Shown here: one piece after another, positions 14,747 through 20,512 of the stretch
Layout: each line of letters begins with the position of its first letter
Position numbering within the stretch: position 1 is the stretch's first letter
IMG/VR virus record: IMGVR_UViG_3300020385_000046
Span: 1 to 27,330 of that record
Direction: 5' to 3' (one strand)
DNA from: a virus
DNA length: 27,330 nucleotides
Made by a program: the position numbers and the translations under genes
Notes under the pieces: model-generated
What the model saw: only the letters and a program-made list of their open reading frames with translations
What the model was told of the DNA's origin: nothing
Databases searched by the model: none

Positions 14747-14890
14747 TTAAAAAATGTACTCTGTAGATTCAGGATGTTGTTGATGCTCTGATTCAGGATG
14801 TTCCTGTTGTTCAGATTCAGGATCTGGTGAGTTCCAAAAGTCTTCCCAATCTTTTGGTGAGTTTGTTACATCTTTGATGTTATGATTCAT
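14747..14890 (-). CDS. Small acidic protein with repeats of HPES/PESE
   Basis: 47 residues: MNHNIKDVTNSPKDWEDFWN, SPDPESEQQEHPESEHQQHP, ESTEYIF. Residues 22-42 are a degenerate tandem repeat (PESEQQEH, PESEHQQH, PEST), encoded by repeats of about 27 bases around GATTCAGGATGTT on the plus strand. It probably is intrinsically disordered. Start 5 bases after the upstream stop, 5 bases to the next gene. Function unknown. Confidence 0.65.
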   Translation of the reverse strand: MNHNIKDVTNSPKDWEDFWNSPDPESEQQEHPESEHQQHPESTEYIF

Positions 14891-14895
14891 TTTAG

Positions 14896-15252
14896 TCAGA
14901 GATAAAGAAAGGAACCGTAAGGATCACAAATTTGAGGATTATTTGCCAATTGAGTGATCAGATAGCGGACACCTTTTGCAGGTGCTTTGTAACTGGCAGG
15001 TTTGTAACATTCACCAGTGTTCTTATCAACGAACATCCAGCAGCCTCGTGTGGTATCTTTAACACCCTCACGATCAAGTCTTTGCCAGACTTTGATATAT
15101 TTGCGACCTTCTTCTACCTCCAGTTGATGATAGGTAGACCGACCAGATTCAATCGAATCTACTTTCCATTGATTGTTCAGCACTTCGATAAGTGCTTCAG
15201 TTAGGAATTGTGGTTTAGTTTGAGTGATGGTCATTGATTGAGTGGTGCTCAT
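14896..15252 (-). CDS. Conserved phage protein with CWMFVDKNTGECYKPASYKAP motif
   Basis: 118 residues from the repeat-fused ATG at 15252 (MSTTQSMTITQ); MTITQTKPQF at 15234 is an alternative start. The beta-rich body contains YHQLEVEEGRKYIKVWQRLD and RGCWMFVDKNTGECYKPASY followed by KAPAKGVRYL, a block widespread in phage proteins of unknown function. The two cysteines in CWMFVDKNTGEC are conserved in what I recall. The extension MGAGPLKCPYS is the repeat in its open frame and is rejected. Confidence 0.84.
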   Translation of the reverse strand: MSTTQSMTITQTKPQFLTEALIEVLNNQWKVDSIESGRSTYHQLEVEEGRKYIKVWQRLDREGVKDTTRGCWMFVDKNTGECYKPASYKAPAKGVRYLITQLANNPQICDPYGSFLYL

Positions 15253-15280
15253 ACTATAGGGACACTTTAGAGGGCCGGCT
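15251..15280 (-). repeat. Junction repeat, copy 9 (stop and start inside)
   Basis: Coding strand: AGCCGGCCCT, CTAAAGTGT, CCCTATAGTAT then G. It gives CCG-GCC-CTC-TAA to the ligase-like gene (ending -WEPAL) and the ATG of the next gene. Its flank AGCACCACTCAA also follows copy 2. Confidence 0.95.
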
Positions 15281-16172
15281 CCCAACCCTTTGCCATGTTG
15301 AAATTTGCATGACTAAAAGATTCACGATTCACGAGTTTATACATTCCAATATCATTAGTGCGAACATATCCTTCACCATCACATTCATCAAGACCAATGT
15401 AAGCATCAGGACCATTATTGTTACAAGTAAACAACATGTCCTCCTTGATTGACTTGACAAGAGACCACAAACGCAATACGTTTACGTCTATGTCATTCTC
15501 ACTTGCGATTGCATCTTGTACTATGTCATCAATAGGGAAACCTTCACGAATACAGGCATTTAGTTGTTGCTTGACTCGCTTAGCTTTCTTGTCATCCATG
15601 AACTCACAGAGAGTAGACATCTGGCGAGCAAATGAAACAATGCCACTCCAATCCTCATCCAGTTGCTCACACTTAGGAGCAATGAATAGACAATGATCCG
15701 TACTCTTAGGGCACAGAATCATAGGAGATGCAATAGCATCACGCAGATCAGTCTTTGTCACATAGATTGTATGTGGTGCTACGATTATATCCTGTTGAAT
15801 AGTCTCTTGAAAAACATAAGTGATCGTATTGGGGCAAAAAGTACAGTTACCACCGTACCCAATAAAATCACCTTGAATAATCCCAGCGAAATCAGGAAGG
15901 TTATCAAAGCAATGGTGTAATATATCAGCAACATTGCCAACATGATTAGCATCAATCTCTTCATGAGAGTGATTGATTTTGATAAGTTTTTTGTTGAAAA
16001 CACTTTTAGTTCCTACAAAGAATGTGCCAGTGGCAGGATCAGTACCCCACACAATCGCAGGAGCACCATCTATTTTGAGAGAAAGATGACTGTCCTCGGT
16101 AAACCAATCCAAGACAGACAAGTCACCCGTAAGAATAGTGTCTTCGGGATGTTCTAGGTGAGTGTTCTTCAT
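15267..16172 (-). CDS. RNA/DNA ligase-like nucleotidyltransferase
   Basis: 301 residues. Motif I is at 33-36 in LSLKIDGAPAIVWG, with Lys33 the likely adenylated residue (KxDG). A motif III-like part lies in the FVGTKSVFNK/GDFIGYGG region. Near the end, EGYV (267-270) and a motif V-like YKLVNR (278-283, Lys279) complete the ligase set. This would join nucleic acid ends with ATP through a covalent AMP intermediate. The start MKNTHLEHPEDTILTGDLSVL fits a phage family with an HLEHPED N-terminus. The start is the ATG of repeat copy 10 and the end (-EPAL) comes from copy 9, so the whole gene sits between two repeats as a single cassette. Substrate (RNA or DNA) is unknown. Confidence 0.85.
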   Translation of the reverse strand: MKNTHLEHPEDTILTGDLSVLDWFTEDSHLSLKIDGAPAIVWGTDPATGTFFVGTKSVFNKKLIKINHSHEEIDANHVGNVADILHHCFDNLPDFAGIIQGDFIGYGGNCTFCPNTITYVFQETIQQDIIVAPHTIYVTKTDLRDAIASPMILCPKSTDHCLFIAPKCEQLDEDWSGIVSFARQMSTLCEFMDDKKAKRVKQQLNACIREGFPIDDIVQDAIASENDIDVNVLRLWSLVKSIKEDMLFTCNNNGPDAYIGLDECDGEGYVRTNDIGMYKLVNRESFSHANFNMAKGWEPAL

Positions 16173-16200
16173 ACTACAGAGACAGTTTAGAGGGCCGGCT
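16171..16200 (-). repeat. Junction repeat, copy 10 (start inside)
   Basis: Coding strand: AGCCGGCCCT, CTAAACTGT, CTCTGTAGTAT then G. The upstream TAA (16201-16203) abuts it directly. Confidence 0.92.
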
Positions 16201-16446
16201 TTAGACAGGGAGTTTTGCTAGTGACTTTCCTTTACTATGCTTTGTGATAAAGTTAATTGCTGATTTACGATTGCGACAGGTTTTGAGTTGCTTTCCCTTA
16301 TGAATAATCACGAGTTGTGTATCACTACCTCCCAAAGGTACAGCAGCATATAAATTGGGATCTTCCCAATTTTTTCCAACTAAGAAACCAGTTTCTTTAA
16401 GTTGAGAATCTAAAATGTAAGGATTTGGTGGTTGTTTTAGTTTCAT
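16201..16446 (-). CDS. Small conserved phage protein MKLKQPPNPYIL, 81 residues
   Basis: MKLKQPPNPYILDSQLKETG, FLVGKNWEDPNLYAAVPLGG, SDTQLVIIHKGKQLKTCRNR, KSAINFITKHSKGKSLAKLPV. Basic with a central beta part (NLYAAVPLGGSDTQLVIIHKG) and a C-terminal helix. I recall the family from cyanophages. ATGA overlap with the upstream gene shows coupling. Function unknown. Confidence 0.8.
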   Translation of the reverse strand: MKLKQPPNPYILDSQLKETGFLVGKNWEDPNLYAAVPLGGSDTQLVIIHKGKQLKTCRNRKSAINFITKHSKGKSLAKLPV

Positions 16447-16646
16447 TTCCAGTTCTCCATAAACTCTTCAAATGTGTAACCTTCACCTGTTGATGTTTCT
16501 TCAATCAACTGTTCTAACGTATATTCTTGAAGTTCTTCACGGTATTCTTCTGTTGTAGGATCATTTTCAGGATCAAAATCATCATGGCAGAGATAGTCCC
16601 ACTCTGCACATAATGCATCGATAATATCTGCTCTTGTATAATTCAT
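16443..16646 (-). CDS. Acidic small protein, 67 residues
   Basis: MNYTRADIIDALCAEWDYLC, HDDFDPENDPTTEEYREELQ, EYTLEQLIEETSTGEGYTFE. Strongly acidic, helical. Overlaps both neighbours by ATGA, so it is co-translated with the helicase upstream and the basic 81-residue protein downstream. The acidic/basic pair could interact, but this is inference only. Function unknown. Confidence 0.78.
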   Translation of the reverse strand: MNYTRADIIDALCAEWDYLCHDDFDPENDPTTEEYREELQEYTLEQLIEETSTGEGYTFEEFMENWK

Positions 16647-17833
16647 CGCTTAATCTCACTGATAGCGGGTTGACCTTGATTGAACACTACATCAACAACT
16701 GCCTGAACTTTCTTGGCAGTGCTGATACCAACTCTGTCATAAGTTGGGATGCAGACTAAACCAAATGTCTTCTCAGTGCTACCCAGACGGATCACACGAC
16801 CGATAGACTGACTGATACCAATGTAGTCCATGTTCCGCATGAAAATAACAGCTTCAAGACCACTTACGTTGATACCTTCAGACAGAATGCTATGGTGGAT
16901 GACAACAAACTTCTTGCCATCTTCCTTGCCCCACTCATTCAGAGTGTCAAAGAATACGTCACGATTGACTTTCTTACCGTCGATGATTGCACCTGTCTTG
17001 GATGTAATCATCATCCAAGAGTATCCACGCTCCTTGAGTTGTAGGCAAAAGTCTGATTGTGAGACAAGACCCATAATTTGCTTCGTAGAACGAGCACAGA
17101 TCAAAGTCTTGTCGATATTGTTGTCATCGATAGTTTCGATGAGGTTGTCTCCATCCTCAGCATACATAACTTTTCTTCCCTTGATGATTGGCAGTTGTTT
17201 AACAACCACTTTTGGAGGAAGAATGTACCCTTCATCAACAAGGCGAGGAGCAGGAACATTACATAAAACTTGACCATAGACACTCCAATTCATTCCAGGT
17301 TTAGATGCAGCAAGAGAATGTTTGGGAGTTGCTGTAAAGAAATAGCAACGATTTGCATTCTCTGCAAAATACTTAGTCGCAGGGAAGAAGTTACGCTGAA
17401 CGCTATTGTGTGCTTCATCAAAATAGATGTTATTCACCTCAATATCTGCCTCCATGACACGATGGAGAGAATGATAAGAGGTAAAGATAATGCAGTTCTC
17501 ACCTGCTGTGCGAGCAGTGTTAGCAAAGATATGAATGTTATCTGCTTTCGTTGTAGAATAGTGAGGTGTCTCACCACTATGAACGTGCATTACATGTGTG
17601 TAAGTTGTATCAATCAACTCAAGGAATTCACTGCAAAGCTGCTCTGCCAACAGAATACGTGGAGCAACAACAACAGTCGTCATTCCGTTGTCAATATACT
17701 TACAATTCTCTATAACATCCTGAATCATACAGATAGTTTTGCCACCACCTGTAGGCACAATAATTTGACCTTTGTCATATGCAAGCATACGATCAACAAT
17801 GTCCGTTTGATGCTTACGAAGAGAAATAGTCAC
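16643..17833 (-). CDS. Superfamily 2 DNA/RNA helicase (UvsW-like class)
   Basis: 396 residues with all main SF2 motifs: Q-like SLRKHQ near 4-9, Walker A PTGGGKT 27-33, motif II DEAH 139-142, motif III TATP 167-170, and motif VI QSIGRVIRLGS near 336. This is an ATP-driven translocase of the RecG/UvsW/DEXD type. T4 UvsW is longer (about 500), so this may be an accessory helicase and not the UvsW orthologue. The start is a GTG with no obvious ribosome-binding site. A TTTACA-17-TATTAT promoter wound into a hairpin (17859-17894) stands 26 bases upstream. Confidence 0.9.
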   Translation of the reverse strand: MTISLRKHQTDIVDRMLAYDKGQIIVPTGGGKTICMIQDVIENCKYIDNGMTTVVVAPRILLAEQLCSEFLELIDTTYTHVMHVHSGETPHYSTTKADNIHIFANTARTAGENCIIFTSYHSLHRVMEADIEVNNIYFDEAHNSVQRNFFPATKYFAENANRCYFFTATPKHSLAASKPGMNWSVYGQVLCNVPAPRLVDEGYILPPKVVVKQLPIIKGRKVMYAEDGDNLIETIDDNNIDKTLICARSTKQIMGLVSQSDFCLQLKERGYSWMMITSKTGAIIDGKKVNRDVFFDTLNEWGKEDGKKFVVIHHSILSEGINVSGLEAVIFMRNMDYIGISQSIGRVIRLGSTEKTFGLVCIPTYDRVGISTAKKVQAVVDVVFNQGQPAISEIKR

Positions 17834-17858
17834 AGTGGGTGGTTTGTACCAGAATAAT

Positions 17859-17887
17859 ATAATAGCACCCTTACAGGCGATTGTAAA
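17859..17887 (-). promoter_or_regulatory. Sigma-70 type promoter overlapping a hairpin
   Basis: Minus strand: TTTACA (17882-17887, 5 of 6), exactly 17 bases, TATTAT (17859-17864, 5 of 6). The -35 and the whole spacer lie in the hairpin 17864-17894. Confidence 0.68.
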
Positions 17888-17894
17888 GGGTGCT
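17864..17894 (-). terminator. Hairpin overlapping the helicase promoter, possible terminator
   Basis: Arms AGCACCCTTACA (17864-17875) and TGTAAAGGGTGCT (17882-17894) pair with a single bulged base. On the minus strand it is followed by ATTATATTATT, not a clean U-run, so termination would be weak. Confidence 0.55.
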
Positions 17895-17904
17895 GAGGAC
17901 GCTT

Positions 17905-17934
17905 ACATTATAGGAACGCTTTAGAGGGCCGGCC
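17905..17934 (-). repeat. Junction repeat, copy 11
   Basis: Coding strand: GGCCGGCCCT, CTAAAGCGT, TCCTATAATGT then AAGC. The upstream TAG is one base away; the downstream GTG start is 71 bases away, with a promoter-hairpin between. Confidence 0.92.
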
Positions 17935-17935
17935 T

Positions 17936-18493
17936 CTATCTGGGTTCGTATTCCTTCACCGGTTTGTTAATTCCTTTCACTAAATGGCGACGGAGTTTCT
18001 CACCCTGCCTACGAATTTGTCTTCTTTCTTCTCTACTTTTACCTGATGCAGATTGTGGTTTATAATCAGGACTTACTTTCTTTGCTGACTTTTTGGAGAG
18101 CAACTTACTTGCCTGCTTTTCAATATCTTTAGATGTTGTCTTGGTTGTTGTTGATGCACCACCAGACTTTCTTGCTGCTGCTCTTGCTTGTGCTGCTTTC
18201 TTTCTTTCAGCCTTTGCTGCTGCTAACTGTTTCTCTCTTGCAGAACCTCTGTCCTGTGTTGGTTGCTGTTCTTTTTCAGATCTTTGACGCTGTTGACCAA
18301 TATCTTTTCTTGGTTTGTAATCCTTAGCGGGGACCATCTTGCCCCCGCCAACAGCTTTCATCCGTCTCTTTTCAGGTTCTGTTTTCTTACGCTCAGCACC
18401 GATTCTTCCGCCCTCACCAGTTCTCCTAATTTGAGAACGTCCTTGGACTTCTTTATCGTATACTTCAGTAATAAACTCCTGAAAAGTTTTCAT
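17936..18493 (-). CDS. Basic internal (capsid-packaged) protein with T4-type capsid-targeting sequence
   Basis: 185 residues. The N-terminus MKTFQEFITEVYD closely matches the capsid-targeting sequence of T4 internal proteins (MKTYQEFIAEA), which the gp21 protease cuts after the Glu. The predicted cut is after ITE (residue 10). The mature part is rich in K, R, Q and A, with AREKQLAAAKAERKKAAQARAA helices, and basic and disordered, as expected for a protein injected with, or condensing, DNA. A CTAAATAA late-promoter-like sequence lies upstream (18517-18524). The targeting role is known for T4; here it is inference from the motif. Confidence 0.72.
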   Translation of the reverse strand: MKTFQEFITEVYDKEVQGRSQIRRTGEGGRIGAERKKTEPEKRRMKAVGGGKMVPAKDYKPRKDIGQQRQRSEKEQQPTQDRGSAREKQLAAAKAERKKAAQARAAARKSGGASTTTKTTSKDIEKQASKLLSKKSAKKVSPDYKPQSASGKSREERRQIRRQGEKLRRHLVKGINKPVKEYEPR

Positions 18494-18516
18494 CTGAGAA
18501 AAGATCTTACCTCCTT

Positions 18517-18524
18517 TTATTTAG
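18517..18524 (-). promoter_or_regulatory. Candidate late promoter for the internal protein
   Basis: Coding strand CTAAATAA, like the cyanophage late motif CTAAATA, overlapping the TAA of the previous gene and followed by AAGGAGG. It lies 24 bases before the ATG at 18493. Confidence 0.42.
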
Positions 18525-18696
18525 ATGCTCCAGATTTATAAACCATACCATTCTCATACATCTCATTGATACGATCGTGCCTTAGTTTTTTGAGTTCATC
18601 AAATCTCTTTTGTTGATCATTAGTGTATGTAAAAGATTGCCTTCTCCAAGAATCACGAAGGTCACGAAGTTGATACAGGATTTCAGATGGTTTCAT
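18517..18696 (-). CDS. Small helical protein, 59 residues
   Basis: MKPSEILYQLRDLRDSWRRQ, SFTYTNDQQKRFDELKKLRH, DRINEMYENGMVYKSGASK. The whole is helical and basic, with RFDELKKLRHDRI. The ATG at 18696 is used instead of the TTG at 18708 because it overlaps the stop of the upstream gene (TGATATG). I recall similar small proteins from cyanophages. Function unknown. Confidence 0.75.
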   Translation of the reverse strand: MKPSEILYQLRDLRDSWRRQSFTYTNDQQKRFDELKKLRHDRINEMYENGMVYKSGASK

Positions 18697-18697
18697 A

Positions 18698-18847
18698 TCA
18701 ATAATCAATGTTAGATTTGAGGTACTCGTTCATGTCAAATTTTTGTTCATCTTGAATTAAATCTTCAAGATTTTCATAAACATGATCAAAATTGACCAGT
18801 TCTTCAACTTGTTGCTCAGTCAGGTAATAATCCATTGAGTTTGTCAT
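18698..18847 (-). CDS. Small acidic protein, 49 residues
   Basis: MTNSMDYYLTEQQVEELVNF, DHVYENLEDLIQDEQKFDMN, EYLKSNIDY. Highly acidic and helical. The ATG immediately follows repeat copy 12 and the stop is two bases before the next ATG. Probably encoded in one unit with 18517 and the internal protein 17936. Function unknown. Confidence 0.7.
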   Translation of the reverse strand: MTNSMDYYLTEQQVEELVNFDHVYENLEDLIQDEQKFDMNEYLKSNIDY

Positions 18848-18848
18848 T

Positions 18849-18878
18849 ACATTAGTGGAACACTTTAGAAGGCCGGCT
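18849..18878 (-). repeat. Junction repeat, copy 12
   Basis: Coding strand: AGCCGGCCTT, CTAAAGTGT, TCCACTAATGT then AATG. The previous gene's TAA (18878-18880) shares its last base with the repeat; the next ATG starts one base after it. Confidence 0.9.
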
Positions 18879-19021
18879 TACTTAACTAAAATTTGAAAGT
18901 CTTTACAACCCTCTTGTTTCTTAACGGTTTCCCAAAAAATTGCATCATCAATTTTTATAAAAGTTGCTGTGTGCTGTGCATAACCCTTTTTCTTGGGTTT
19001 TAGATACTTCACTTGGTACAT
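18878..19021 (-). CDS. Small conserved cyanophage protein MYQVKYLKPKKKGY
   Basis: 47 residues: MYQVKYLKPKKKGYAQHTAT, FIKIDDAIFWETVKKQEGCK, DFQILVK. The pattern beta-strand, helix with DDAIFWE, then GCKDFQI is a small family I recall in cyanophages, so this frame is likely real. It overlaps the 78-residue membrane-protein frame by 74 bases. Function unknown. Confidence 0.72.
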   Translation of the reverse strand: MYQVKYLKPKKKGYAQHTATFIKIDDAIFWETVKKQEGCKDFQILVK

Positions 19022-19184
19022 CATTCCAGTGTCTCAATACTCCAGATATAATAAAAAAGTTAGTGACCATGTAGCTAACAAATATAATGGTGCGTATGCC
19101 AGCAACATAATTATCGTAAGGTTTTGTTTTGTCATCGCTGAAGCTTCCTATTGCATATTTCCATATCTCCCAGAGTTTACTCAT
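18948..19184 (-). CDS. Small conserved cyanophage membrane protein (MSKLWEIWKYAIGSFSDD)
   Basis: 78 residues: MSKLWEIWKYAIGSFSDDKT, KPYDNYVAGIRTIIFVSYMV, TNFFIISGVLRHWNDVPSEV. One clear transmembrane segment at about 31-49, then RHWNDVP. The N-terminal two-thirds matches a cyanophage membrane-protein family I recall; the end (SKTQEKGLCTAHSNFYKN) overlaps the MYQVK gene and may be a read-on caused by a lost stop. It overlaps the stop of the oxygenase gene by 8 bases. Confidence 0.7.
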   Translation of the reverse strand: MSKLWEIWKYAIGSFSDDKTKPYDNYVAGIRTIIFVSYMVTNFFIISGVLRHWNDVPSEVSKTQEKGLCTAHSNFYKN

Positions 19185-19650
19185 ATTTTATTGCTAAAGT
19201 AAATCTCCACCTGTCTCTAAATGAAGTTGCTCTGTGCAACAGTCGAGCATCAAACATCATTATTCTATTAGGAAGTGGTACAACTCCCTGTATATTTCCT
19301 TGCACATATACCTGTGTTTCTCCACCATCATTTGGTTGCCAGTTGTATTGTGGATAGTATAAAAATGTTACACCACTATCACCATCTGTATGAAAGTAAG
19401 GAATTTCTCTAGGAGCAAAACAATTGATATACATCCTGTAAAATTTTAATCCTTCAGGCACCAATGGTTGTGTCTTGGCATAAAACAATTCATGAACATA
19501 TTGATTGTTTGGAATATCATGTGTCACCCCTGTAGGTGGTGTGTCACCATCATCAGATTCACCATATCTGTATTTTGCTCCCTCACAATAATCTAAGACA
19601 TGATTTTGCTCCTCTTTTGTTAAAAAATCATCGTAAATTCTAAGCATCAT
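19177..19650 (-). CDS. 2OG-Fe(II) dioxygenase (prolyl-hydroxylase-like)
   Basis: 157 residues. The iron site is visible: H87-x-D89 in YFHTDGDSG, distal H139 in LLHRATSF, and an Arg (147 or 149) in FRDRWRFTL for 2-oxoglutarate. The GGETQVYV strand before the distal His fits the double-stranded beta-helix fold. Substrate unknown; cyanophages carry several such enzymes. The ATGATG at 19650/19647 lies inside the end of the preceding oxygenase gene and has GGGAG just upstream. Two oxygenase genes overlapping by 11 bases suggest joint action. Confidence 0.87.
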   Translation of the reverse strand: MMLRIYDDFLTKEEQNHVLDYCEGAKYRYGESDDGDTPPTGVTHDIPNNQYVHELFYAKTQPLVPEGLKFYRMYINCFAPREIPYFHTDGDSGVTFLYYPQYNWQPNDGGETQVYVQGNIQGVVPLPNRIMMFDARLLHRATSFRDRWRFTLAIKYE

Positions 19651-20260
19651 CGCCGCTCCCATAACTCATTACAGATAAATTAAATGAAATTGTAACTCTT
19701 GGTTTATCTGGTGTTGGTGGGTAAGATTTAACTTCATGCTCCAAATAGGATGGAAACATAAGCAAATCACCTTCAATCACTGGTGGATTATATTTTTCAG
19801 AATAGTGTGTAGATTTCATATCAACAGAGTGATACCTAGTAATAGCTAATGGATCAGAAAATGTTAGAGGTGAATGAATTTCAGGATCAAAGGATAAAAA
19901 GTGAACACACGCAAAATGAGTAGGGTTAATAGGATCACCTACATGATTGTGTGATTCTTGATATTCACCATTACTATAACTGTTGTACCAGATTTCATCA
20001 ATCTCTACAGTAAATTTATCATCAAAAAAGTGTTTGATGACATTAAAATATTGCCTCTTTAGTTCGTGATTCTCTGACAAATCTTTACTTATCTTTTCAT
20101 TTTCAAAAGATGTTGTAATATTTGTTGTCAACCATCCTTCAGGAGATTGACAATCATCTTTGGTCTTTTCGACTAAAGGCATGACCGTACCTTTCAATTT
20201 TTCATTATCTTCTACATGCCCTTTGTAGTAAGATATTGGATAAATTTCAATTCTTGACAT
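19640..20260 (-). CDS. 2OG-Fe(II) oxygenase family protein
   Basis: 206 residues. The middle has YNSYSNGEYQESHNHVGDP with a His-x-His at 104/106, FACVHFLSFDPE, and EGDLLMFPSYLEHEVKSYPP with His175, then RVTISFNLS with Arg188. This is the pattern of the phage-associated 2OG oxygenases of the TIGR02466 kind, in which the first metal ligands are His-x-His/Asp. The substrate is unknown. It is the first of the oxygenase pair, followed by the 157-residue enzyme. Confidence 0.82.
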   Translation of the reverse strand: MSRIEIYPISYYKGHVEDNEKLKGTVMPLVEKTKDDCQSPEGWLTTNITTSFENEKISKDLSENHELKRQYFNVIKHFFDDKFTVEIDEIWYNSYSNGEYQESHNHVGDPINPTHFACVHFLSFDPEIHSPLTFSDPLAITRYHSVDMKSTHYSEKYNPPVIEGDLLMFPSYLEHEVKSYPPTPDKPRVTISFNLSVMSYGSGDDA

Positions 20261-20263
20261 AAC

Positions 20264-20512
20264 TCATTTAACGTTACTGGTTTTCCTGTTCCTAACATAT
20301 TTTAATTGATTCCAATAATAATTATGACACACCACTAAAATATGAATCTTTTTGTGTTTCTCTTCTACTGTATACTCACAGTTAGGTTTATCCTTTACAC
20401 CAGTCTCGATTGTGATATAATCATTATCGACAAAATAAACCCAACCCTTATCAATGTGTCCGGTTGATCTTTCCCATATCACGTAGTCATCAACTTTAGG
20501 AATGTACTTCAT
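20264..20512 (-). CDS. Conserved cyanophage protein MKYIPKVDDYVIW, 82 residues
   Basis: MKYIPKVDDYVIWERSTGHI, DKGWVYFVDNDYITIETGVK, DKPNCEYTVEEKHKKIHILV, VCHNYYWNQLKYVRNR. A small beta-barrel-like layout (DYVIW, GWVYF, YITIE) followed by a basic strand with His and Cys residues. It overlaps the previous gene's TGA (ATGA). I recall this family from cyanomyoviruses; function unknown. Confidence 0.82.
   Translation of the reverse strand: MKYIPKVDDYVIWERSTGHIDKGWVYFVDNDYITIETGVKDKPNCEYTVEEKHKKIHILVVCHNYYWNQLKYVRNRKTSNVK

Noticed and set aside
10487-15280. Plus-strand reading of the repeat (ACACTATAGGGACA or ACACTATAGAAAC) looks like T7 or SP6 RNA-polymerase promoter cores.
   Set aside because: Bases upstream of the core, needed for T7-like promoters, are not conserved among copies, the similar part varies, and transcription would run antisense to every gene.
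15235-15285. Extended N-termini MGAGPLKCPYS, MIQAGPLNCSYS, MISAGPVKCPNS and MGKLYDDRPCYHSAGPVKRSYS shared by several frames, as if a common leader peptide.
   Set aside because: They are the repeat translated in its one stop-free frame. They overlap upstream genes and the true ATG lies after or at the end of the repeat.
16830-17857. Plus-strand frames of 147 and 195 residues across the helicase gene.
   Set aside because: They are antisense shadows of a gene with complete helicase motifs and have no ribosome-binding site or family pattern.
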